This document shows, piece by piece, positions 22,329 to 33,856 of a stretch of 64,000 nucleotides of DNA. The stretch lies in NCBI GenBank assembly GCA_033807695.1, contig CM066306.1, positions 1,364,001-1,428,000 on the forward strand, given 5' to 3'. Position 1 is the stretch's first letter. Each line of letters begins with the position of its first letter. Position numbers and translations under genes: made by a program. The notes under the pieces are model-generated. The model had not been told where the DNA came from. It made no database searches and saw only the letters and a program-made list of their open reading frames with translations. The stretch is from Daedaleopsis sinensis. Its lineage: Eukaryota; Basidiomycota; Agaricomycetes; Polyporales; Polyporaceae.

Positions 22329-23533
22329 ATGCAGCTCTCCTTCATCTCTGTCGCTACCGCTTTGCTCGCTGCTGCTTCTGTGCACGCAGAGAAGCACATC
22401 ATTCGCTTTGAGAACAAGTGAGTCACTACCTTCGGCATTGAGACGTTGGGAATCTTGTCTTACATGTTTCCTCAGGTGTGGAAAGGGCACGGTAAGTCTG
22501 AACTGTGGCACAGCTTTGGCAATCTGGCGCAAACTCAACGGATCCACAGCCTCAACTCATCCAGGGTGGCAAAGTCCTTTCGACTGGCCAGGACTTCGTT
22601 AGCAACGGCCCTTTCTCTGCAGGCATTGCGTGAGTTATGTCGTTTATCGTCAGAGTTCGAGTGGACTAACAAGGTCTTAAGATACCTTCAAACAGGTAAA
22701 TGTTGAACAGTAATGACCCGCCTGTGTCGTGCATCCAGAACTCATGTTCGTGGTGAACCTAGGGAACTGCGGCTTCAATGGTGACAACTGCTCCTTGCTT
22801 GAGATGACCCTGGTCAACCCCACCGTCCCGGGTGCGGGTTCATCTACCGACATTAGCCTGATTGACCCGCACGCCTTCAACGTTCCGACGTCCTTCAGGT
22901 GTGTAAACCGCGCCCTTCGTACCCCTCCTCCTTCATCCTCACTTGTCGTGCATGACACCAGTTACTTCGGAGGATGCGACCGTCAAGGAGCTACGTGTAG
23001 CAGTGCCAACTGCCCTACTGCGTTCTTCCAGCCCAACGACAACCAAGTCCAGGTTCAGTGCCAAAGCAGCGACGTATGTGTTACTCTCTGGTTTACCTAT
23101 AGATCCCTCGAAGCTGAAAGTTGCCCTTGCTCCACCACAGGTCAACCTGCTCATCACTTTCTGTGGCGACGCGTCCAAGTCCGACGCCTTCAGCGGCGGG
23201 AACAGCGCCGAGTCCCACTCTTCAGAGCCGGTGGCCGCCACGACCAAGACGACGGCGACTCACTCGTCCAAGCCTTCTACCACCGTCTCCACCAAGACGG
23301 CCGAGGCCACCCACACTAACAACGAGGTCGTCCACACTGACACCGTGACCGCCACCCCGACCACGACTTCTGCTGCCACGACGTCTTCCCCTGCTGCTGC
23401 CACGAACACTCCCTTGAGGTGCCGGGCCAACTCCTCCCGCCGCCGCCGCCGCTCTGTTTCCGCCCAGCCCGCGGTGGTCAACGCGCACCGTCGCCACCAC
23501 GCGCGCAACGCCGAGCGCGGGGCTTCCATCTAA
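22329..23533 (+). CDS. Small secreted Cys-rich protein, GLP-like, copy C (long Thr/Ser tail)
   Basis: This is the third paralog, with signal peptide MQLSFISVATALLAAASVHA, EKHIIRFENK, the CGKGT micro-exon, PQLIQGGKVLSTGQDF, the YLQTG micro-exon, NCGFNGDNCSL, GCDRQGATC..ANC, VQVQCQ and ITFCGDASKS. Unlike A and B it continues with a long Thr/Ser/Pro-rich stretch (THSSKPSTTVSTKTAEATH, probably heavily O-glycosylated) and an Arg-rich end (RRRRRS..HRRHHAR). The tail could be a cell-wall or charged anchor, or could be clipped at dibasic sites by a Kex2-type protease. It is separated from copy B by the DEUBAD gene on the other strand. The Cys pattern is intact. Confidence 0.82.
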
Positions 23534-24345
23534 ACGACCTTCCCCCTTCCCAACGACATCCGCGTACAGCGCGACCCACGCGTTACCTCCACGACGCACT
23601 CACTCGTTTCCCACCCCCCTCATTTGATCCTGCGCTCGTTATCTCGTCTGCTTAAGTATATTGCTTTGCTCTGGACCCTCTCGTGTTTCATTAGGGCCTC
23701 GCGTGCGAGGACAGCGCTAGGCGCTCCGATACTGCCGCCACTCTCGAGATAGATATGTATCACTGGATCCACGACCGCGACGCCCTGGTGGGGAGACACG
23801 CTCCGACACACGTATACGCACGTACGCGATGTACTATACTGCTACGATTGTTGTCTCTGGTCCGCGGTCGGCTACGGACGGGGCCGGCTTCCCTGCGTAG
23901 TTGTGCATGTCTAGGCGGCCTCTTGTTGTTAGTATGTTATGTGTAGCCTTATGTTTAGACTGGTTCAGATAGACCTTAGGCCTTCGACTGAAGACCCCAA
24001 GTATGTAGCGGGTGCGGCTGTACGAGCAAGGGTTTGGACAAGTTCGATGTTGTCAGCCATTCGGGTCGTCAGCCACTCCGGTCTAACAGCAAACGTTGTC
24101 ACCCGTCGCGACGATCAGAAGGCTAGTGGACAGTCGATAGCAAATCGCAGACTCTGTGCGTGGCAAGTTTTTCGGATGAGGGGACTAGATGTCTTTCAAA
24201 GACCATTGTACATGTGTTGTCATCGGCTAAGCGAGACTTTTACCAGCACTAGGCTGGCATGATGGAGTACAGGTAGCCAGACCGCGATACTACCTAAACG
24301 AACAACACCTGGCCGGTATTAAAAACCCAAGAAACCATGACAGCC
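23534..24345. other. Convergent spacer, no gene seen
   Basis: This lies between the 3' ends of GLP-like copy C (+) and the aspartic peptidase (-). Only short open frames occur and none has motifs. Confidence 0.6.
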
Positions 24346-25836
24346 TCACTTCAGCTGCGCGAAGCCGACAGTGTTCTTGTCAAAAGAAAACACGGAGTAG
24401 ACGTTCTTCATGAAGCTACAGTCACCACCATCAGCGTCAACTCCCTTCTCCAAGAACAGAAAAGAGGGCGCACCTGTCACCAAGGAGCCAGACGCTGTCC
24501 CCGAGTCCGAGGTCCACGCCCGCAATGGCCCCGACACACATGTTCCCGCTTACCCGCCCGAGGTTGAAGTTCGCCGCGGAGATCGTCCACGTCTTCCCGC
24601 CCCAGTTGAACCCTACGTTCGAGGGCACGGACCCGCACGGGACCGCATAGAACCCGTTCTGCTGGTCGTACACCTTCGAACCCGGGATCGTCTTGTACAG
24701 CGCCGCGACGTCGCTCGGGGGCCCGTAAATGATCGACGTGCCCGAGTCGACGATCGCCTGCTGCGCGCTCTCGACCGCCTTCGCGCCGCTCATTACCTGC
24801 ATGTTCGCGATCTGCCAGAAGCCGGTGCCGACGACCGCGTGCGTCTCGGGCGTGCCCTTGTACAGCCCCGCGTTCGTCCCGCCGAGGTAGAGCTCGGAGC
24901 CCGAGTTCGCGAGCTTGAACGCGAACACGCCCGTTTTGACCGCGCCCTGCGCGAGCGCGGTGTTGAAGAACGGGGGCTGCTGCAGGTTCGAGATCGCGGG
25001 GAAGGCGAGCCCGAGGATCCCGTCCTCGGCCTCGTTCGCGAACTCGGACGAGAGCGTGGTCACGGGGGAGAAGTACTGCTTCTTCGCGGTGATCCCCGCG
25101 ACGGTAACGGTGTCAGTGTAGATGGGCCCCGAGACCTCGGAGCCGTCGCCGTAGTCGATGGTGAAAGTGCCGGACTTGTGGGCGCTGGTGGTGGAGGTGG
25201 CAGGGTTGTACTGCTTCTTTGACTTGCACGTTGCGCTGGTGCAGCTGCTCGAGGGTACCCATAGATCGGCGGACCCGGCTGGGAGGGACTTGATGAGAAC
25301 GCTGAACGAGAGCGCAGCGCAAGGGAGGACTCACTGTCAAAGTCGATGAGGAAGGACTGCTTGTTGCTGCCAATGGTGATGCTACCTCCCCAGAACTCGT
25401 CGTTCTGGTAGTCTTTGAGCTGCTCGGCCTGCCGTTTGTGAACACCCTGGTCCTCAAGGTTGGCAACCTTCGTGATGTGAGCGCCCTAGCCGAATGAGAC
25501 AGCGATCAGTCTAGTTGCATGCGAAGCATGGGGAGGGCAAGTTATACCTTGTTCATAGCCTCCGGGCCGGCATTGTGCTTGAGATTAATGAGGTTCTGAC
25601 GCTGCTTGCTAGAACGCCAGCATGCGATCAGTTGGAATCATGGAACAAAGAGAGTGTACATACTTGCGATCGCGTACAACCTGCTTGACGGCCTTCGGGT
25701 GGTCAAACCACCCGTTGCCATGCACAAGAGTGTTGCGCTTTTCAAAGGGGATCCGGGTGCCAGCACCGTCGGCAACAGGTGTCGCAGACACACTAAGAGC
25801 TAGGGCGAGAGCAACCAGGTTAGACTTGATGAACAT
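24346..25836 (-). CDS. Secreted aspartic peptidase, family A1
   Basis: This is a pepsin-type endopeptidase that cleaves proteins at acid pH outside the cell or in the vacuole. From ATG 25836: signal peptide (MFIKSNLVALALALSVSA), a propeptide with a KR site (FEKR), then QLKDYQNDEFWGGSITIG. The first catalytic motif, DTGSADLWVPS, is split by an intron after the first base of the Thr codon. The flap Tyr is in IDYGDGS. The second catalytic motif is IVDSGTS. The last exon rejoins as LLGDSFMKNVYSVFSFD and ends VGFAQLK. At least five exons give about 410 aa, a normal length. Both catalytic aspartates are present, so it should be active. Confidence 0.92.
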
Positions 25837-27120
25837 GATGATATGAAATGGGGAGCAAACGACGCGGGGTGGGATGCGGCGAGGGTAATGGGAGTGTGGG
25901 GTGGGGTGTAACGGGTTGTGAGGGGAGGGGCGTAACGGGGGTGTAATGGGAGTGGGTGTAACGGGAGTGTGAGGGGTGGAGGGGATGTAATGGGAGAGTG
26001 AGAGGTGAGGAAGTACGGAGCAGTAGTCGATGCGAGGTCCTTATGTGCGCCTCGACACACATCCGACATTGCCTGTGTCCCAATCCAGCGGTGCGGCTGG
26101 TAGGTTTAATAGGAGAATGCTACTGGATTTGTCGCTGGGTAACCTGTTCGGACAGCCGCAGGAGGCGTCCAATTCTGCTTCCGCAAAGCGTCCCCCGGTT
26201 TCATAACTTCCGCATTTCGAACGAGCCTAAGACGGTGACAAATGGCAATGAAGCCACGATCTCTTGCTGAGCATTGACGAGGTCTAGGATCTGGATCGGT
26301 GCAGCGTGAAACGCTGCCCCACGAAAAGGATTCGCATTGGTGTCGCTACCGCGCCGAACGACTGGTGTATTTAATGCATTGCACTACGTATAGTCGTGTA
26401 CTTACCCTCGCATATCCCAATTACGGATGTCAATGTCTCGAGGCATATCTAGAATCATGTAGCAATAGATATCGTTAGTTGCCGGCAGCTCGTCTTTCTC
26501 ATGTGAAGAGCACGCACCTCCAGTTCCACTTATGACCGAAGTCGAGACCCTTTCAGAAAACAAGCGATCTCGGTATGTCCATGCCCAGCGGTACCATTCA
26601 GGTCGCTTCATTGGGCCGTGTAGAAGAGGAGCATCCGTATGGTTGCAAACACCCAGCATCAGTTTGCAACCAGAGACGAAGCTATAGTGTCGGACATCAA
26701 TTATTGTGTGTTGAGGGAGGCCAGAATATGGAGGCGATCGAACCCCTATGCGCCATAATGAGTGATCGGTGGTTGCCTGGGGAATACGGGGGACCAAGAA
26801 CGATTGATCATGAGCGAGTAAGTCGAGGTCGGTGGCCTGAGTGCTGGAGAACGAGAGGTCGTCCGAGTACGGAGTCCGAGGAGTACAAGGACAATGGTCG
26901 GGGAAGCGCCGATGGCGATCACAAATAGGCGACAACAGAAAGTCGAACATGCCCTGTCCTCGAGGCAGGTTTGGACGGTGTTCATATCCTGCTCCTCTGT
27001 GTGACCTCACTATTCTCCCTCTTCTGGATACCTTATCCCTGCTTTTCTATCTGTACTCTAACTGCTTCATCTACCACAATCCTATCGCTCGCCGGACTGC
27101 TATTCTCCACCGAATCGAAC
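25837..27120. other. Divergent intergenic region with a G-rich low-complexity tract
   Basis: This is the upstream region of the aspartic peptidase (-) and the large gene at 27121 (+). About 25880-26010 is an imperfect array of GTAACGGG/GTAATGGG-like units on the plus strand (C/T-rich on the coding strand of the peptidase), immediately upstream of its start. A 202-codon minus-strand frame (26402-27010) has no recognisable motif and I do not count it as a gene. Confidence 0.55.
25880..26010. repeat. Imperfect G-rich tandem repeat in the peptidase promoter
   Basis: Irregular repeats of the form GTAAYGGGAGTG and GAGGGG cover about 130 bases. On the minus strand this is a CCCATTAC/CCCGTTAC-rich pyrimidine tract directly before the aspartic peptidase gene. 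Confidence 0.6.
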
Positions 27121-30100
27121 ATGTCTCAGCCGGCCTTGGACCCTCAGGCCTCTCTTCATACGCTCATGATGCGATCTAGTACACCCGGTACGCCTCATGG
27201 CAGTCATACCCACACGTTAGTCTGACCCTCCTTTCACGCAGCGTCTGCTGAGAAAGGTATGATTCCCGGCCGTGCCCAATCATTCCACACCTTCATCTCC
27301 ATGCATCCTCCCAGTTCTTTTATACCTCCAGGGTATGGAACACACACCACCAGAAATCGACGACAGGGCTAGCAGTGTAGGCTCGCAAGTCCTCCGTTCC
27401 CCGCGCCCCAAGAGCAAAGCTCCGAGCAGTGTCCGCAATCTGGAGAGCCGTGTTAACGGACACGGTGAGGATGGCGACGACATCAGGTCTGACGTGCAGG
27501 AGCATCCCTCCGAGCTTGGACGCACTATCCCCATCCACACCACGGGCGTGGTGAGTGTCCCCGTTGCGCTCACGCCACCACGACCATTAAGCTCTGCCTT
27601 GCCAGCCCGAGCATGAGCCTGGCCCTGACGACCCACCCGGTCCCAAATTTGAATCCTACGGCTCTTCTTTCGGCAACTTCGGCCCTCTTCCCCGGGAGAG
27701 CTTCAACGGGAGAAATGGCGTTGTGAGTTCTTGACTTCCGTGACGTCGCTGCTTCCTTGCACCGGCTTATCCAACCACTCGACCAGGCAAGTCCCTCAAA
27801 GGCTGCGGCCGTGCCCCTGCCCGAGACCTCACTCGGCGTCCCCGGCTCCCCAACAGAGAGTCACCCAAATCCATTCAAGGTAACGCCTCCGCTTCGCCCT
27901 TGCCTCCGCCCACCATCTCACTCCCGCCTAGCAATTCGGTATGGCTCCTGCAGCCACGACAGGACTTGGTGGGGCCCCCAGCGGTCTTGGATCTCGCACT
28001 CGTCACGCAACGTCGACCAAAGCATCGCATAAATCCCATTCTGTGGCCGAGAACGGCGTATGTGGTGCTTCTGCTGACTGTATCCGTGCCACAAACTCAG
28101 CTATTACATAGCTCCTCTCCCCTAAGGCCGCATCGCGCGCAATGTCCCCCGCACGCACAGCTACAGCTGCGGGTGCGGCCCCAGATCGACCTTGGTCCCC
28201 ACGAACCGCCGCCTCCCAGAATCAATCAGTGAAATCTCGCAATACTCAGAAGACGCAGCGCACGCAGTACCCCCCGCTACCAGATTCAGCCCTTGATGAT
28301 GGTCAGCGGACTACTAAGGCGTATTCCATAGCCCCGTCGGAGTCTGCATCTCAGGCAGGCTCTCGACGGGTTCGTCAGCAGCAGATTCAAGAGCAGCAGC
28401 AGAGGGAGGAGGAGCTACGCGAGCTGGAGCGCGAACGAGAACGGGAACGGGAGAGATCGAGGGAGCCGTCACACAAGCCTTCGCGGTCGGTGAAGAGCAC
28501 CACAGAGATGAATGGCCACGGGGGGACGTATGCAAAGTCGCAGAATGGTGGTGCGTACCATCCACGTCAGAACGGCAGTTCTACGCAAACAATGATCCTA
28601 CAGCACGCTCGCAAGCACCGATGTCCCCCCGAAGTCAAGCTACGACTATCCTACGAGAACGTAGTGTTGCACCTACCGAGGGTGGGCGGTCCGCAGCACC
28701 ACCTATGTCTCCGACGCGGTCTCAGCACCCACCTCATGATCCTGAAGCAACTCCTACACCATCTCGTCAACCCTCTCCGGACTACCTCAATGCGGAGGAG
28801 CAGCGTTTGATCCAGAGCGTGTTGGGGGCTCAGCAACGCGGGACGCGAACTTCATATGCGCTCTCGACGATGGCACCATCGATGCTGGAACCCGAAGTCC
28901 AGAACTCTCACTTCCATGACGTGGAGCTGTGCCAGCTCCTGCACGCATTAGACCAGCCTATGGGTGAGCCTGTGAAGAAGGCCGTCAGGAAGGCCGTCAG
29001 GGCACGGGTCAAGAAGCTTGGGATGAAATATGACAACGAAGTCAGTCTGGTGACGTTTTGATTCACCTTGGAACCTGTGCTGAATGCTCCCGCGTCTGCA
29101 GTCTATCAAGGCTTACCGCAAATCCTACCATGATCACGATCCCTCAGTACATCTTATGCAGGCTCTGACGGGTGCCAGCTCCAGGCGGTCCCAGGCCGGT
29201 GGCCAAGATCCTCCAGAATGGGCGCAGACGCTTTTGCAGAGCGTCACTGATATGCAGAACCTTATGGGCAATCTCGCTCCAAAGATTGAGAAGAGTTTGA
29301 GGTCATCGCGCGGGGGTTCGTCTGTGTACCAGAACGGCCACCATCACCAGCACTACACAAGTTCAGAAATGGAAGGCGGCTACGCCCATAGCCATATGAC
29401 GCCAACCATCGACATCCACCAGCACCAAACGGGGGACGAGTCGATGTACCAGCCTGGCGAGACCATCCCCGACTCCATACACCATCACGACGGCTCGATG
29501 CATGCGATCCGCGAGGAGGAGGCGTACGAGGACGAGGACGACCACCACTTCGCGAACACCGATCCGGATGCGCGCGGGCTCGAGAGCGAATACGCGACAC
29601 AAGATCGTGAGAACTCGCCTGGGCAGCAGTACCTCGAACAAGAGCTATACAAGCTCCGTATCAAACCTACCGGCAGCCAGTCCGTCGCCACACATAAGAC
29701 GTGGGAGCTTGCGCGCGACGACGGCGAGGAGTACGACGACGAAGACGGTGACGCACAGGCGGCGATTACCGAATCTGGCATGCCCGAGATCCCAGATGGC
29801 AACACTGGCTTCACCGACGGCCGCGCGCGGTCGCCACCGCTCCCGCCACTCCCGCACGACGTCCCGATCGAGCACCATGTGTGGCAGTCCGGCGACTACG
29901 GGGGCGAGCAGCGGATGATGCCTCCCTGGCAGCGGGTGCACCAGCGCCTGTTGAGCTGGGCGATCGTGTGGCCGATGGGCGAGCTGGACAACGCGGTGAA
30001 CAGCTGCAACCGGGGCATGCAGGTCGACGAGGTCGCGCTGAGCATCTGGTCGACACAGACGTTCAAGCGGTACGTGCGCGCGAAGATGACGGACAGCCCG

Positions 30101-30778
30101 CCGGGGCGCGTCGACCGTCTCTTCGTGCCGCCGAACATGGCGGACGCGATCAGCACCGCGGTGTACAACGGCCGCCACGGCGACGCGTGCGGAATGCTGA
30201 GGGACCTGTGGGCGCCGTTTGGGCTGGAGGGCATCCCGAGGCTGTTGATCGTGCTCGCGAAGCATCGGAACGACGAGAATCATTGGGTCGTACATCGGTA
30301 AGTGTCACGGTGTCTGACTGAGCGATGAGTGGCTGATTGAGTATCTTAGATTCTCTCTCCCCGATGGTTCGTTGACAACGTACGATACGTATCCTGAGCG
30401 ATGCTTGCCAGACGGTCGCGTAAGTCCTATTCACGTTTGACAAGCGCTCGTCCCCAACTCACTCACTTCTTATGGCAGCCGTTGGGATGGTGGTTCGCCA
30501 TTCGAATCGCATGGCCCGACGCGATCTACCCGAGTCCGGACCACCTCATGCAAAAGATGGTGCGGCTGCACCGGCCGCTACAGCTCCCAATCGAGAACTC
30601 GGTCGCCGCGGCCGGCATCTGGCGCAACCTGCTCATGGGCTCCCGCGCCGAGCGCAGCCTCGACCTCGAGCGGCTGCGGGACCTGATCAGCACTGAGGTC
30701 AAGAACCTCCGGCAGCGCAAGATGATGGGCAAGCTTTCGATAACCGGGCAGCGGCCGAACTGGGAAGACATGAATTGA
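27121..30778 (+). CDS. Large low-complexity protein with a conserved-looking C-terminal domain, function unknown
   Basis: I do not recognise the function. A short first exon from ATG 27121 (MSQPALDPQASL) and several small exons lead to Ser/Pro-rich sequence. A highly charged coiled-coil stretch follows (QQQQREEELRELERERERER near 28400). An intron at 28551-28603 joins QNG to RSQAPMSPRS. Then comes a better conserved helical part (FHDVELCQLLHALDQPMGEP..KKAVRKAVRARVKKLG), spliced at 29041-29101 to SIKAYRKSYHDHDP. An acidic, His-rich linker follows. The C-terminal globular part (29900-30775) has WQRVHQRLLSWAIVWPMGEL, HRFSLPDGSLTTYDTY, PLGWWFAIRIAWPDAIYPS and a helical end, and two introns interrupt it. 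No signal peptide or membrane segment is seen. Boundaries of the first exons are approximate. Confidence 0.75.
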
Positions 30779-31730
30779 GATTGAGCCCTGTCTGCCCCTT
30801 TGATTCCCGATTCCCTATTCCTATCTGATTCCCAACCCTCTCTTGATTCTGCCGCATGTGCGCATACGTACGTTACTGACGACCCAAGTACGACCACTCA
30901 CGACGACGTGACGAGAAGGAGGAGGACTCGACTGCTTTTGGCTCTGGCTCGATCGTTGTTCACACTTGCACCATTGGACGCGGCACGCCTGACCGCCGCC
31001 GCCGCCGCCGCCGACCGGGGGGCGCGTGCGCGTGTACACCATCTGTAAACCATCTCGCGCGCTGCTCGTCTGTCGGCCCTTGCTTGTACTTCCACACCTT
31101 TTGCTACGATCTCTTTATTTCCTTCCACACCTTCGCCCTAACCCCTTTAAATTTGTTGTCGTTGCGTCGCGCGCCGCGTGTTGATGATGAGTGCGCTACA
31201 TATGCTGCATGCACAAGGTCCCCCGGTCAATGCGCATGCCTCGTGCGTCAAACGCGTCCCGCTTGCGAGCCGACTCTTCGAATTCCTGCCTCTTCACTGT
31301 CAGTCTGTCACTGCTACATACCTCACTCCCCCCGAACCCGAACTCTGGTGTGGCCTGTGGGCCGAAGTTTAAAACCGTTATACGTACGACGCTTCCTATA
31401 GATCGTTCGTGCTTTCTGTGTACCTAGCGTACACTGCGGCAGTTACAATATGAAGAAGGTACCCGCGGCTCTGTACTTTAGTACCTCAAGCTCGTCAAGC
31501 GAGACGGCTTTGCCAGCGCCAATAGCGGACCACTCTTGACTCAGTACAGGTCGCAACGTTAGACAGGTCCGTCCGGGGCCCCCCCGTTCAATAGGACCTG
31601 TACATCGTCTGCCTAGGGGAGACAAGGTCGCAACGGGAAACTACATGACGCCTATGTGACTTTCAGGACTCAAGGTCTTATTGTGGAATGCCAGTCATTC
31701 GTCGTAGGTGAGTCGCGGAGTCGTTAATTA

Positions 31731-32557
31731 CAGCTGTTTCTGAAATCATTGTCCGACGCCACAAGCGACTGCAGATTAGACACGAGAAAATCAGGAAAAT
31801 CGTTTAATTGCTACACAGTCCTATAATACCTCTAGCGGCCTGAAACTTTGCATATGCGTAGCATACGTACTGAGGGGCATGTACAGCAAGTTTGAGGAAG
31901 AACAACGGAGAAATGAGTGCACGGTCGGTCGTACATGTTATCCATACGAGGCGCCTCAGTCTGAGGTGTTCGACATCCCTTTGATGCCGCTGGTGTGCGC
32001 TGCATTCTTCCTAGGCTGTTCAATGTATCACATACTCCAAAAACTCTCCATGAAGAACCTGTGGACGTCCGCCCAATGTGATTCGTGGCCTGAGGATAAA
32101 TACCGAGTCATCTTGCCACTTTTGGGCCAACTTTGCTTAAAGCCCCACTGTGCACTCGGACACATCAAGGGCATATGCGAGCTCACAGACTGCCCCTAGA
32201 GCCGAAACAAGCACATCTGCCCCCTCAGATCGTTGGTAGTCTTTTGATTGTGCATAGGAGGCTGGAAGAAGGAGGGGAGCGAAGAGGAAGAACGCACTCC
32301 GGTGGAACTCTCGAGCAAATGGACATCGTAAAGGCGCCGGCACATCTGTCTATGTGTCGCTCGCAGCATAGTCATTTCTCGATCAATCTGCTTCAGACTT
32401 GCTGTACATGCTCCTCAGTACGTATGCTACGCATATGCAAAGTTTCAGGCCGCTAGAGGTATTGTAGGACTGTGTAGCAATTAAACGATTTTCCTGATTT
32501 TCTCGTGTCTAATCTGCAGTCGCTTGTGGCGTCAGACAATGATTTCAGAAACAGCTG
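31731..32557. mobile_element. Non-autonomous TA-flanked inverted-repeat element (MITE-like, Tc1/mariner type)
   Basis: Two long inverted arms start with CAGCTGTTTCTGAAATC. The left arm is about 31731-31891 and the right arm about 32398-32557 (reverse complement), roughly 160 bp with only a few mismatches and weaker similarity extending about 30 bp further in. The element is bounded by TA on both sides (31729-31730 and 32558-32559), as expected for a TA target duplication. The roughly 500-bp centre carries no transposase-like frame. TA duplication and termini starting CAG fit Tc1/mariner/pogo-type non-autonomous elements. Superfamily assignment is inference. Confidence 0.85.
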
Positions 32558-32684
32558 TATGGTGTTCTGCAGGATACTCGAGGTTTGATCAACTGCTGGC
32601 GTCGATCGACTTTGAAAATTTGATGTTCCTCCGTCTCTCTCTCGACGGTCAAAATCATCATCTCAAATATCGTTCAAAGGTACA

Positions 32685-32722
32685 CTGAGTTCTTCTGCTC
32701 CTCAGCTAGCAGAAGAACTCAG
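32685..32722. repeat. 15-bp perfect hairpin
   Basis: CTGAGTTCTTCTGCT (32685-32699) and its exact reverse complement (32708-32722) are separated by 8 bases. The structure lies about 130 bp right of the inverted-repeat element. Confidence 0.75.
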
Positions 32723-33856
32723 AGTTCATTCTTTCTCTGACAGTCATTGTGGCACCAACTTGCTAACGCGAACCTGTATTTACTAGCCTTCGTAGGTGCA
32801 TTCGAACCATTCGTCTTCCGTCGATCTGTAAGAGACTTATTCCTGGAGACCATTACCCCCAGGGAGGACCGATAAAGCCCGGACCGAGGTCAGAAAGTTG
32901 CTCGATTGCTGTCTGGGACACATTTTTCATTCACCCTCCCTCCTATATGAAACTCTGTTGCTCGCATCCCTCCAGCTCACTGCATACCTCTGCACCGTGG
33001 TGTTCGCACACCTTTACGTACTGCCATTGCGTCTAGCTCCATGCCACCCAACTTGGTCGATGGCGCTCGCTCGAAGGAACTTTTCAGAGGCACGTCAGAC
33101 GCGGCAGGCCCTGCAGGCAACCGTGCACGGTGAGTACACCGACCTTTTTTTGTTGAATTTTTTTTCATATCAACGGAGTACTGCCATCTTCAGGATTTAA
33201 CACTTCGTTGTGATCACAAGACGACAGTCCTCTATTGCGGTTTTCGACGAGCCGTCGGCGTAGCTACCTCTAGCTCGACGCGCGGGGCGCACTGACGGCA
33301 TCCTGGATGCAAGTCATTGAACGGCTAGCTTGAGCGTTCTGCAGCATGAATTCCCCCCAATTCTCACTTGACAGGCTCTTGACAGCTGCCCAGGTCGGCA
33401 AGCCACAGAGAGGGTCTTCGAGTTGTTCCACTCCGGCGGCAAGATGAGAAACCTCTTCACCGCGAGGTCCTAGAAAGTACTAGCACCATATGACCGACCA
33501 GTCACCCTCGCATGTTCGTTAGCATCCACTGATGAGGCCGCTTCTCTACATCCTGACATTTGCGATGAAACAGGGTAGCCTGAACGCTTCACCCACCATT
33601 CACCAACCCCGCATACCACGTCCCAAAATCATGTCCACGCCACCCTTGGCAGAATGATCTTGAAGCCAATGAAGCTGCTATGCTCAATCCGGGACCAATC
33701 CGGGACCCTTTCGTTCTTCATTAGCGCAACGCTCAAAAGCTAGGATTCGCTACCAACCAGTCCTCTCCAAGTCTACTTCCCCCCTCGTCTGTCCTTTCTG
33801 TTTCTCCCTCCTCCTCTTCACGTCGACTTCTTCTTCTTCCTATCCTGTGGTCCATA

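Larger units (their letters stand above)
30779..33856. other. Gene-poor region with a transposon-like element
   Basis: About 3 kb holds no supported gene. It contains the 827-bp inverted-repeat element (31731-32557) and a 15-bp perfect hairpin (32685-32722). Short frames inside the element end in near-identical peptides on opposite strands simply because they lie in its inverted arms. Confidence 0.65.

Noticed and set aside
26402..27010. 202-codon minus-strand frame upstream of the 27.1 kb gene
   Set aside because: It has no recognisable motif or signal peptide, and an overlapping frame is open on the other strand. It could be real but is not supported.
31832..32456. Small proteins inside the inverted-repeat element
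   Set aside because: Frames on opposite strands share the same C-terminal peptide only because they sit in the two inverted arms. There is no transposase motif.
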